Assembly (NCBI GenBank): GCA_030323885.1
Contig: CM059186.1
Span: forward strand, 170,113,230-170,177,229
DNA from: Branchipolynoe longqiensis
Taxonomy: Eukaryota; Annelida; Polychaeta; Phyllodocida; Polynoidae
Length of the DNA: 64,000 nucleotides
Reading direction: 5' to 3'
Below, piece after piece: positions 10,650-19,667 of this stretch (position 1 is its first letter; each line of letters starts with the position of its first letter). The position numbers and the translations under genes were made by a program. Under the pieces are notes generated by a model. That model was not told where the DNA came from. It made no database searches and saw only the letters and a program-made list of their open reading frames with translations.

Positions 10650-10950
10650 GGTTGGTTGTTGGAGTTCTAACTCCTGGCAACATCTAGGGTCATATCATCA
10701 CGACGGGTTCCGACTTGTGACAGTGCACACTCATGGCGACTTCATAGTGATGCCCCACTCAGAGACCAGGCCACCAGCACTGTGACCTGATATCCCACTC
10801 AGTCACATTACCCTGACACTGACAACCAGTCCTTGCCCTATTCTAATAATGCTGAGCGCCTGGCTAGGATGCGACAAGGATAAATTCTTAACTCATTGGA
10901 TTCACTCGACCAGGGCTCAAACCTATGGCTTCAAATCCCACGATATATAT
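10650..10950 (-). mobile_element. SINE-A, minus strand
   Basis: Complement of the SINE-A body is clear (GTTCCGACTTGTGACAGTG, then ATCCCACTCAGTCACATTA, then CCTTGCCCTATTCTAATAAT). The head end runs into the TA microsatellite at about 10950-11027, the insertion site of the following retrotransposon. Confidence 0.85.
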
Positions 10951-10952
10951 GC

Positions 10953-10992
<40 letters not shown>

Positions 10993-11027
10993 TACATATA
11001 TATACATATATATATATATGTATATAT

Positions 11028-11348
11028 ATTTAAATGACGCGAACACACGGGGGGAGTAAAAGACTTTTTATTAAAGTCACTAAGGTTAAAAGTATTACAT
11101 AAACAAATGCACAATGTTAATGAAGTAACAAATCAACCTGATGCGCACATGCGCGCGCGCGCTGCCCCAATGGGCGTAAGGGGCGCTAAGATAAAGTAAT
11201 AATAATATGTAATGATGTGTAAGTTCATTTGCCAATGACTAAGTCAATATGCTGGGTGTTGAACCCGGTACCTGCGGGGAGCGGCCGCAGCCGGCCCGCT
11301 GTGTGGCGGGCGGCGTGCCCTCCCCCCCCCTCGCGCGCCCAGTGTCCC
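11028..11348 (-). repeat. Split direct repeat B2 (321 bp)
   Basis: Nearly identical, with the same length, to 11775-12095. Begins ATTTAAATGACGCGAACAC on the plus strand and ends at CCAGTGTCCC. This is the 3' terminus of the element. The 57 bases at 11349-11405 separate it from A2 and are not in the other repeat copies. Confidence 0.9.
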
Positions 11349-11405
11349 CCCCCCCTCTTGTTCAAAGGGTGGGTGGGAGAGGTCAAAGCTCGTCCTCTGC
11401 CATCA

Positions 11406-11776
11406 GGGCAGCAGCCAGGCTGGGGGAGGGACGAGGCATGCACATCCGAGCGGTTGCTGAGCAGCTCGGGATGCGTGGTGGCAAGGCGCGCGCGCGGCCA
11501 GAAGAGTGAGGGCAGTTAGGGGAGCCGGGAGGTGCCCCGGCTCGCTCCCCTCCCCCCCCCCCCGCCTCCCGCGGGTGGGGGGGGGGGGCGCGTTTTCCTT
11601 TCGCCGTTTCCCCCGCGGCGCGTTTTCCTTGCGCCGACCCCGGCACTGGGGGTCGGATTTCCTCCCCCCCCCCGCCTATCTTAACGAGGCCGACAAGGTC
11701 ATTAGTCCTGGGCTATCGCCCGGCGCGGCGACCTCCGTGTTGCGCATTTAAACCCCAACGGCGAGCCGTTGGGCAT
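11406..11776 (-). repeat. Split direct repeat A2 (371 bp)
   Basis: Matches 15631-15987; the length difference is mostly in C and G runs. Contains the perfect short palindrome CCAACGG-CGAG-CCGTTGG at its outer end (about 11755-11772). It abuts B1 with an AT overlap at 11775-11776. Confidence 0.9.
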
Positions 11777-12095
11777 TTAAATGACGCGAACACACGGGGG
11801 GAGTAAAAGACTTTTTATTAAAGTCACTAAGGTTAAAAGTATTACATAAACAAATGCACAATGTTAATGAAGTAACAAATCAACCTGATGCGCACATGCG
11901 CGCGCGCGCTGCCCCAATGGGCGTAAGGGGCGCTAAGATAAAGTAATAATAATATGTAATGATGTGTAAGTTCATTTGCCAATGACTAAGTCAATATGCT
12001 GGGTGTTGAACCCGGTACCTGCGGGGAGCGGCCGCAGCCGGCCCGCTGTGTGGCGGGCGGCGTGCCCTCCCCCCCCCTCGCGCGCCCAGTGTCCC
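11775..12095 (-). repeat. Split direct repeat B1 (321 bp)
   Basis: Internal copy of the 3'-terminal repeat, immediately downstream of the recombinase stop codon (about 50 bases away). It is directly joined to A2. Confidence 0.9.
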
Positions 12096-12144
12096 AAGTC
12101 CCAGCAGGCAGTAGTGGTAGTGGCATGGTGCGCCCGGCGTTTTT

Positions 12145-13235
12145 TTAAGTGCGAGGCAAAGCCGCGCCCAGGGCGCTGGTGGTGCGCGCGATTCCCGCGG
12201 TATCCGCGATGACGTAGGCTGTGTAGGCGTTGGAGACCCAGCCGCCGAGTTCGCGGATGGTCGCTTCCGGCGCGCCCGCGTTGAAGAGGGCGCAGGATCC
12301 GCCGCGCCGGAAGCTGTGGGATCCGTAGTCCGCGGTGACATGCCCCGCTCGCTGGAGTGCGCCGCGGATGATCGCCAGACGGCAGCGGCAGGGGCCCCCA
12401 GCAGGCAGCGGCCCGCGCGGGGGGGGGCAACCGGCGTGAGGGCGCATGAGTTGAACAAGGCTTGTGTGGGGCAGAGGGGGTGTGTGCGGGCATGCGCGGC
12501 AGGGTGATGACACGCGCGCGGAGGCCGCGATATTGGTTGGTTTTGGACCAACGGATGGTTAGCCCAACCCCGGTGCAGCGAAAAGCGCGCGTCAGATCGG
12601 CGCAGGTGCCGTGACGCGTCAAAGGACCCCACGGTGGTGGGGATGAGGTTTGACCTCCTTAAGAGCCCATAGAACATGGCTAATGCTGCTGCCCAGCGCG
12701 GCCGCGTGGGCGGGGTCCGTAATGTCAATGCTGCGCAGTATGGCGTGGAGCATTTCCGGTGTGATGGGCGCTTCCCGGCGCACCGCGCTCCCCGCGTTCG
12801 CGGCGTATGCCGCGGAGCGTCATGGTCAGGGGGTGGGTCGCCCTGGAGCGGGATAGGATTAGGTGGATTATTCTCACGATGTTGAGGTATTGGCGCACGG
12901 AGGCATAGCATAGTCGCCGCGCCAGGTATGCGACTATGCGCCTGGTATTGCGCCACTCTCGGTCGAGAGTGCGAGGTCCATGCTAGCGCGGGAGTGGTTG
13001 GCAGGTGGCGGCGTAACGGCAGAGGAGGGTGGAAGTGGCGGGGGCCGGGGGGGCACCCAGCCACGCGCAAAAACGCAAGTATGCGGCCCTATGCGATCTA
13101 TATGCCCTGCGGGTGTTGGGGGCGTGCGCAGATTCCTGGTATTGCGCCACCTCTCGGTCGAGAGCTGCGAGGTCCATGCTAGCGCGGGGAGTGGTTGGCA
13201 CCGAATGGGGCGCAGGGAGGGTCGGTGGAGGGGCC
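12145..13235 (-). pseudogene. Tyrosine recombinase of the DIRS-like element, frameshifted
   Basis: This would integrate the circular DNA copy by strand exchange. Pieces lie in three frames. An N-terminal segment has NTRRAYRSHRAAYLRFCAWL (about 13125-13066). A core segment has AMFYGLLRRSNLIP with the first catalytic Arg (about 12680-12630), followed by IRWSKTNQYRG. The C-terminal piece has GSHSFRRGGS (His at about 12318, Arg three residues on), then GGWVSNAYTAYV with the candidate nucleophile Tyr at about 12225 or 12216. This matches the R..HxxR..W..Y pattern of the family. At least two frameshifts and a 63-base internal duplication near 12941-13200 disrupt it, so it is very probably inactive as assembled. 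The stop is at 12145. Confidence 0.85.
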
Positions 13236-13300
13236 CGGCGGCCGTCTGTGATGGTGCGGCCCAGGGCCGCGCGCAGGCGTTCGGGCCCCCCGGGGAGCAT

Positions 13301-13747
13301 GAGCCGGCTGGCTGCGTCGGCTACCACATTGCGCACCCCGGGGGTAGTATAAGGCGCGGATTTTGAAGTTGTAAGTTACCGACATGTAATAAATTTGTCT
13401 GAGGTACCCCATGGTGAGGGGGTCCTTTGCGGTGCCCCGGTTTATGATGGCCGCCGCTGCCTGGTTGTCGGTGTGTGCACATACACGCGTTTGTGCGCCC
13501 AGGTGTGCGCCCAGAGGTGCGCAGCTGGCAAGAGGCTTAATACCTCTTTATAGTTTATAGATAGGGCCTCTGTGCCGGGCCAGTCGCTGAATGCGACCGT
13601 GAACCAGTCGCCATTGTGGTAACCGCCGGCTCCATCCAGGCACGCGTCGGTTGAGATGGGGGTGTGGCGAGGGGAGGCCTCCAGGATGGGGGTGCGCCCA
13701 TTGTGCTGGCGGGCGAAAAGGCACCACCAGCGGTGATCCTCGCGCAT
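13301..13747 (-). pseudogene. RNase H domain of the DIRS-like element, frameshifted
   Basis: Would degrade RNA in the RNA-DNA hybrid. Visible are STDACLDGAGGY (first Asp at about 13648), INYKEVLSLL (Glu at about 13546), a DNQAA-like segment in another frame near 13460, and RNVVADAASRL (about 13336-13301) with the last acidic residue. These correspond to the D-E-D-D positions of retrotransposon RNase H. Two frame changes break the domain. It follows RT directly and precedes the recombinase, as in Ngaro and DIRS polyproteins. Confidence 0.8.
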
Positions 13748-13796
13748 GGCGGGGGTGACTCGGGGCGCGGGTGGGAGGGGCGCACGAGGGCGCCCA

Positions 13797-14616
13797 TTAC
13801 ATCCAGCAACCTGCGCAGGTGGGGTGCGCCCCCCGTATATTACCTGGGCGGCCCAGCTTAATTTTCCGCATATCGACTGGATCTCTTTTTTTTGTGAGAC
13901 TGCGGCGCTGCGCGGCTGATTCGGCCTCAGCTATGAGTGCGCTGAGTTTTTGCGGGCGGTTAGCCCGAGAGTGAACGTGACTGTGTCTATGGCCACGCCT
14001 AGGGAAAGTTATGGCTCTGCTTGGCCCGACAATTTTGTTGTAATTGATGGCGAACCCCAGCTCGCGCAGGAGAGCCATGAGTTCGCTCATGAGGCGACGA
14101 CAGCCGTCGCGGTGGGGGTGGGTGACGAAAAAATCGTCGCAATAGACCAGCACATGGTCACCCCACCCCCGTGTGCGCGCATGATACCGACAGCCGCCTG
14201 CGTGAGCTGGTTGAACGTTATAGCGCTCAACCGCGCGCTGCGAACATCAGTCGGGTATCCTGGAGGTATGTGGGGGAGCTGTCCCCTGCAAAAGTCCACT
14301 GTAAACCTGCATAGGGATAATCAGCGGGGTGGATTTTAACACTGCGGTAGGCGCTGGCCAGGTCTATCTTTCCCATGTATCCGCCGTGTTGGAGGAGGGC
14401 AGCGGCCTCCTCCACGGTGGAGCAGCTGTAGCCGTCGCCTTCCGCGTAGTCGTTAAGGGCGCTGCCGTGCGGGCGGGATGCGTCGTGGATCAAACGGCAC
14501 CGCCCCCCTCCTTGGGTATAGCACCTAGTGCACTCGTGATGTGCGCAGGGCCGTCGCGGATTACGTAGCGGCCGTTGCTGATCTCCAGCCGTATTTGCTT
14601 TTATACCGCGTCTCAC
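13797..14616 (-). pseudogene. Reverse transcriptase of the DIRS-like element, frameshifted
   Basis: Upstream block CRLIHDASRPHGSALND, then YMGKIDLASAYRSVKIH with the first catalytic Asp (about 14364), then SAITFNQLTQAAVGIMRAHG in a second frame, then MLVYCDDFFVTHPHRD in a third frame with the catalytic YCDD box (about 14144-14133), and LRELGFAINYNKIVGPS. Motif order and spacing fit a DIRS-type RT. At least two frameshifts separate the blocks, so no intact enzyme is encoded in this assembly. Confidence 0.85.
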
Positions 14617-14792
14617 GCCTCCGGACGCGTGGCAGAAGGGTGGTTGGGCTGTCGGGAGGGCCCGCCCGTCACAGCCGCACTGGTGACGCGGAAACCCTCC
14701 CGCACCCCGGCGATGATGTGCGCGCGGTCCGGAGTGTCGGGGGGGAGCAGCCTCTCCCAGGCGTCCGGGGGGAGGGCGCCCCCCGGACAGCC

Positions 14793-15352
14793 CTATTCTT
14801 TTTTGACGTGCTCATACTTGCAGGGGGAGTATGGGCATTTTCCCGTGTTGGCGAACAGCCTGCATATGGTTTTGTCGGTGGCGGCGGTACCTGGCTGCGT
14901 CTGAGCGCCCTCCCCTGGCGTAGTGGTGGCCGGCGCCGGGGGTGCCCTGGGTTCCGCGCCCTTTTTGCATGGGGGGGGGGGGGCGGGCTGCCTGGGGACC
15001 AACAGTTGCATCTCCAGGTAGGTCGCCGCCGTGCCCCAGGCAGAGCCGTGTTTCGGCCTGCACTTCCCGGTACTGAGTGTCATACTCGATTACTGACTGC
15101 CACTCAAATTTTGCCGCCAGGTTGTGGATGCTCGCGGTGTATTGCGAGGTAGTACTCCACGTCCTCCCTTTGTACCTGGCCAAGCTGCAGGAGGTGCGCG
15201 AATAAGCACTTGTTTTGCGGTGCCCCACTCGCCCTGCGTGAGGTAAACACAGGCGCAACTATCCTCCTCGGTTTTGAAGTGCACCTGCCCTGTGGGGGGG
15301 GTCCAGCACCTGCAGATACTCTTTTCCTCTTCTTTGCAATCCTGTCGCGCAC
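14793..15352 (-). pseudogene. Gag-like protein of the DIRS-like element, frameshifted
   Basis: First coding block of the element. It includes HNLAAKFEWQSVIEYDTQYR (about 15123-15060), resembling the conserved segment of DIRS and Ngaro Gag-like proteins. In another frame is a C-terminal zinc-binding motif, C-x8-C-x4-C-x3-H in CRLFANTGKCPYSPCKYEH (about 14864-14808). The start codon is uncertain. Role by analogy: nucleic-acid binding in the particle. Region 15353-15630, between this and A1, holds only short frames. Confidence 0.65.
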
Positions 15353-15630
15353 CGTGCGCGGCAGATAGTCTATGATACGGAGCGCTTTGTTGGATTTTGC
15401 TCGTATGGTGAGGCTATGGCGAGGGTCCGGGCCGGCGCCGTGCCGGCTCGGCTGGTCCGCGGGGGGGTGGGGGAGGCGGTATGTAGCCGACTGCGCCCGA
15501 GGGGCGGGTGCGCTCGGGCGTCTCGACTGTCTCGCCCCTAGCCCGCCCCAGTACCTTGCTGGCTGCTGTCAACGACCACAGTTGGTCGAAAGCCACACCC
15601 GCCTCCAATATGGCGTGGCGCTCCTAATTG

Positions 15631-15987
15631 GGGCAGCAGCCAGGCTGGGGGAGGGACGAGGCATGCACATCCGAGCGGTTGCTGAGCAGCTCGGGATGCG
15701 TGGTGGCAGGGCGCGCACGGCCAGAAGAGTGAGGGCAGTTAGGGGAGCCGGGAGGTTGCCGGCTCGCTCCCCTCCCCCCGCCTCCCGCGGGTGGGGGGGG
15801 GCGCGTTTTCCTTTCGCCGTTTCCCCCGCGGCGCGTTTTCCTTGCGCCGACCCCGGCACTGGGGGTCAGATTTCCTCCCCCACCGCCTATCTTAACGAGG
15901 CCGACAAGGTCATTAGTCCTGGGCTATCGCCCGGCGCGGCGACCTCCGTGTTGCGCATTTAAACCCCAACGGTGAGCCGTTGGGCAT
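15631..15987 (-). repeat. Split direct repeat A1 (357 bp), 5' terminus of the element
   Basis: Same sequence as 11406-11776. Its outer end carries the CCAACGG palindrome (one base changed to GGTGAG) and GGGCAT, then the flanking TA microsatellite resumes at 15988. Expected to contain the promoter of the genomic RNA; no core promoter was defined. Confidence 0.9.
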
Positions 15988-16099
15988 ATATATATATATA
16001 CATACATAAATAAAAATGATTGCATTGTGTAAATAAATGATCATATATCACGTGATGGTGGCAGTAGATAGATCTAATATTGCGCTTCACGTCTTCTAT

Positions 16100-16945
16100 T
16101 GTTACCCCCCCTCCCCCCTTTCACCCTACCCCCCACGCCTTCCCCCACCGCACGTGACCTCTGGCCGAGTTGTCCATCTGGCTGTCGTCGGAATGATACC
16201 TGCATTTAGCGATCACTCGCCACCACCGGGGTCACGTGGGTGACTGCTGCCCACTTACCTGGTACGCGCCCCCCTCTCCCCACTCACCTTCTCCCCCTCT
16301 CCTCTCACCCCTCCCCCTCTCCTACCTCCCCCTCTCCCCCCCTCCCCTCTCACCCCCTCCCCCTCTTTCATTACACCCTCCTCTCTCACACCCCTCCCTC
16401 TCACCCCTCTCACCCCCTCCCTCACCTCTTCTCCCTCCTCCATCCCCCTTTTTTTCAACCCCTCCTCCCTCTCACACCCATCCCTCCCACAACTCTCACC
16501 ACCTCCCCCTCCGCCCCCTCTCACCTCCTCTCAACCCCATCCCTTCCTTCACCCCACCCTCCTCTCTCCCACCCCTCCCTCTCACCCCTCCTCCCTCCTC
16601 CATCCCCCTTTTTTCAACCCCTCCTCCCTCTCACCCCCATCCCTTCCCACAACTCTCACCACGTCCCCCTCACCTCCTCTCACCCCGTCTCAACCCCATC
16701 CCCTCCTTCACCCCATCCTCCTATCTCCCACCCCTCTCACCCCCTCCCTCACCTCCAGCCCACCTCTCCTCCCACCTCCATCCCCCTTTTCTAAACCCCT
16801 CCTCCCTCTCACCCCATCCCTCCCCTCTCCCCCCTCTCATCTTACCTGTCTTCATCCACTCTCTCCTCCTTCTCCTTCCTCTCCTTTCTCACACCTCCCT
16901 CTCCTTTCACCTCCCTCTTCTCCCCCACCCTTGCGTCTGTAACCC
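16100..16945. repeat. CT-rich minisatellite (CCCCTCTCACC)
   Basis: Polypyrimidine DNA with repeated CACCCCTCCTCCCTCTCACC words. Two larger blocks (about 16385-16480 and 16555-16690) resemble each other. The 285-residue Pro/Ser/Leu frame is an artefact. Confidence 0.85.
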
Positions 16946-17540
16946 CCCCCCCCTCCACCAACTCGCACACCACTCAAACACGACGTCACCCTACGCAAAC
17001 CGCGCTCACAGTGGCGTGTGGTGTGTGTGTGTGGGGGGGGGGGGGGCGTACTCAATACCCCCACAGGAATACCTAGAACTTAGAAGTGAGTAAAGCATAA
17101 ACTGATAAAGGTGGTCATGCCTAGTGTTGCCTGCCCACCAGATGTCACACCGATAATGTACTCCCAACTACATACCCCCCACCAAGCCACCAAGCCACCC
17201 ACCAAGCCACCCACCAACCCACCCACCAAGCCACCCACCAACCCGCCTTTTGAAACTAATAATTCAGAACACAAAAACCGAGCTACAGTAGACCAACAAC
17301 TTATTGCGCCAAGAATGTTGCAGCTTCATCAATTTGCATATTGAATAATTTAACTCCAGCAACTTATCAGCAATATCACTTGATTAAAGACCAGATAACA
17401 CTGATTACAAGATAAGACTAGCGGTGCTTAAGTACTTGGGTGGTAAGGAATCGGCAATACTTATTGCTTGTTGTACTAGTTATAGGCCTCTTCTGACACT
17501 TGTAAATAATCACACGTAGTTTCAATCTTTTAATTACAAC
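16946..17540. other. No gene seen; short simple repeats
   Basis: GT run and G run at 17018-17046, and an 8-12-base CCACCAACCCA/CACCAAGCCAC minisatellite at 17175-17245. The remaining sequence to 17540 is unique and featureless to me. Confidence 0.6.
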
Positions 17541-18024
17541 CGGGCGAGGTGCCCGAATCGGTAGAACGCAGGCTTCCCGTGCGGAAGGTCGGGAGTTCGA
17601 ATCCCAGGTGAGTGAAACCAGTGACTTATCAAATTAATACTTGTAGCTACCTAACCTGGCGCTCGGCATTATTAGGATAGGGCAAGACTGGTTAGCTCGT
17701 GTCAGGATAATGTGATTCAGTGGGATATATATATATTTTTGTTTGTGATGAATTTATTTACCCTGCTCATAACGGATAAGTGTGTTAACACTTATTTTCA
17801 CCGCCGGGCATCACTAATCCAATTTTATTCAAATCTTTAAAATGTTGTCTTGGTAATAATTTTGGTTTTCTTGCTTGTTGCATGTCATGGTGCATGTGGC
17901 CTGGTCTCTCAGTGGGGCAGCACTATATAAAGTTGCCATGAATGCGCACTGTCACAAGTCGGTACCCATCCTGATATGACCTTAGCTGTTACTAGGACGT
18001 AAAACAACAACAACCAACCAATCT
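17541..18024 (+). mobile_element. SINE-A split by a short insertion
   Basis: Head and first half at 17541-17727 (CCGAATCGGTAGAACGCAGG, CAGGATAATGTGATTCAG). The second half resumes at about 17884 (CATGGTGC, then GGGGCAGCACTATATAAAGT) and ends in GTAAAACAACAACAACC. The intervening 17728-17883 resembles 32655-32760 (TTTATTTACCCTG, then CATAACG, then TTTTCA) and is a separate repeat fragment. Confidence 0.8.
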
Positions 18025-18109
18025 TTTAATTACTCAGTAAGTTTGACATGGGCTCTACAATGTAAGACTCTGACACTCATCCCTACTCTACCTGTGTGGG
18101 AAACGTGGG

Positions 18110-18428
18110 ATGGTTGAATTTTATTTATTTTTCTTGAAGATGTATACTGCTATTATGGATAAGTCTGAATAGACTTGATTTCACCATAAGACAGTTGGTC
18201 GATAGAAAGCCAGAGCCTACACTTTTACTGACCTAAGGGATTTTTAACATCCCACAGCACATAGACATGGTATGAGAGCAACCTGCTTTGATGAGGCTGT
18301 ACGTTATACACAGCAGTGGAAATCCAAATTGGCAGAGGTGGGGGGCACGGGGAATCGAACCACTGACCAGATTAGGAATCTGACCTAGAAAAAAGCCAGA
18401 CACTCTCACCACTCCGCCACCAAATGAA
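18110..18428 (-). mobile_element. SINE-C with type II tRNA-like head
   Basis: On the minus strand the head reads GGCGGAGTGGTGAGAGTGTC, followed by an extended variable-arm-like segment and GGTTCGATTCCCC. This resembles a Leu/Ser-type tRNA. The body matches 48163-48400 (GGAAATCCAAATTGGCAGAG or complement; CATAGACATGGTATGAGAGC or complement). The 3' boundary is uncertain. Confidence 0.7.
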
Positions 18429-18640
18429 ATAGAGTTACATTGTTAGCTCTTTGACTTTGAGATCTTCTCTGTAACTGACGGTTAATTGGGACCAGTCGCG
18501 TCACCTATGTTTCTATGGTTACAGAATATCGAGGTGATTGTTGCATTAGTTGCTATAGTTACTTGATACATGGTCATGCTTGTTAATTATTTCTGACGTG
18601 CAATCAAGCTAGCTTCCGTTACTGAATTCACGGTGAAGCG
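18429..18640. other. No feature seen
   Basis: Unique sequence between SINE-C and a MITE-1 copy; no credible exon. Confidence 0.5.
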
Positions 18641-19205
18641 TAAAGCTGCATAGTCCGATGAAGCGTCAACATTTCAAAACCAAAATAATTATCTAGATTT
18701 GATTCTACGTATCTAACTAATGCTAGGTACACACCTACCATTTTTCCACACCCACCTACCGTATACGATCTAAAACTGCCCAAAAGTCGTCAGGTGTGCG
18801 CTCCCCTAGCACACCTACCGATTGCGATTCGCGACTTAAAACTCAGTTTTAGGGCTAAAACTGCTTCCTTACGATTGCGATTCACGATTCGAAAAATGAA
18901 TCGGCCCGTTTTCAGTTTTAAGCGGGTCGGGTCGCGAGTTTTAGTGCGCGAATCGTATACGGTAGGTGTGTACCTAGCATTAGACACTGATGCACAAATT
19001 AAACATTATTTCTGTATAGAACTTAGAAGGGAAAATTGAGGCAATTTAATAGAACCCGTGTTACTGCGGAAGCCTATGGTGTCAGTTTGCCATTTAAAAT
19101 AAAAGTTACTTCAAACTAAGGTAAATTAGATTATAATGATCAACCAAATATATGTATCTCAAGAAAATGACAGAAACTCAAAGCCATCGTAGAGTGGAAC
19201 TTTAA
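18641..19205 (+). mobile_element. MITE-1 copy with a nested TIR element
   Basis: This entry describes the family. Ends are TTAAAGCTGCATAGTCCGAT (here TAAAGC...) and its inverse CATCGGACTATGCA[A/G]CTTTAA; full length is about 350 bases. Internal landmarks: ATCTAGATTTGATTCTACAT, ACTGATGCACTTATTAAGCA, ATGGTGTCAG, AGCCATTTAAAATAAAAGTT. Absence of coding capacity plus TIRs indicates a non-autonomous DNA transposon. Terminal TTAA suggests a TTAA target (piggyBac or Kolobok type), by inference. The right TIR here is mutated. This copy is interrupted at 18718-18982. Confidence 0.8.
18718..18982. mobile_element. MITE-2, nested TIR element (265 bp)
   Basis: Ends are TAATGCTAGGTACACACC and the perfect inverse at 18963-18982. 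Interior contains ACTTAAAACTCAGTTTTAGG, shared with 53345-53395. Inserted within MITE-1, with TA or TAA at both ends as possible target duplication. Confidence 0.8.
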
Positions 19206-19437
19206 GTTTTTTTCTGTAGTTACTGGTTACGCGATTACACTATGCGGTCGGTTACTGTGTAATGGATTATTTCTGTTATCACGTAACATGTATAATGTTT
19301 TGACAAAGACCATGCCCACTCAACACTTATTTCTAAATCATGAAATAACAGATATATTGTTGTTTCACTAACGTCACGGTGGAAGAATTAAGTAAGTTAA
19401 AGTAGATGCCAATGCTTTATTTAGTTCTCATCAGAAC
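19206..19437. other. No feature seen
   Basis: Unique AT-rich sequence without recognisable repeats. Confidence 0.45.
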
Positions 19438-19659
19438 TTGTTCAATCCATATCCTGCATGCGGGGACCAGTGGCGAGGACCCGTCTACATGCCATTGAAG
19501 GTGGCCGAGCTGGAGAGGTTGGAGGTCAGACGGGCCGAACTACAAGCCGAGCTGAGGGACAGAAGGGTGAGGTACTCTATTAACTGGACCCAGGGACCGG
19601 CGGCACAGGGAACGGGTTCTGTAAAACCAATAGAGGAGCACAGTCGCAATACAAAGTAG
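19438..19659 (+). CDS. Short unrecognised ORF, possible exon or retroelement fragment
   Basis: A 73-residue frame from an ATG at 19438 to a stop at 19659. The middle is charged and helix-like (VAELERLEVRRAELQAELRD), with a heptad-like Leu spacing. Composition is not low-complexity, unlike most frames here. It ends just before the fold-back element at about 19668. It could be a Gag or transposase fragment, or chance. No family was recognised. Confidence 0.2.
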   Translation: MFNPYPACGDQWRGPVYMPLKVAELERLEVRRAELQAELRDRRVRYSINWTQGPAAQGTGSVKPIEEHSRNTK

Positions 19660-19667
19660 TGGTTGGG

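Larger units (their letters stand above)
11028..15987 (-). mobile_element. DIRS-order, Ngaro-like tyrosine-recombinase retrotransposon
   Basis: About 4.96 kb, transcribed on the minus strand. Coding remnants run Gag-like, RT, RNase H, tyrosine recombinase. Termini are split direct repeats in the order A1 (15987-15631), coding region, B1 (12095-11775), A2 (11776-11406), B2 (11348-11028), the layout known from Ngaro and PAT elements. There is no integrase, LTR pair or obvious target-site duplication, as expected for recombinase-based integration. No methyltransferase domain was seen between RNase H and recombinase, which favours Ngaro over PAT. It sits in a TA microsatellite. Base composition is far more GC-rich than the flanks. 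Several frameshifts break every ORF, through decay or homopolymer errors in the assembly. Confidence 0.87.

Noticed and set aside
11028..15987. LTR retrotransposon or integrated virus
   Set aside because: No LTR pair in standard positions, no DDE integrase, no protease or envelope; recombinase motifs and split direct repeats fit a DIRS-order element.
16236..17093. 285-residue Pro/Ser/Leu frame
   Set aside because: CT-rich minisatellite; composition artefact.
17541..17610. Possible tRNA gene
   Set aside because: A and B boxes are present but the sequence continues into the SINE-A body, and the same head recurs about 15 times with it; it is a SINE head.
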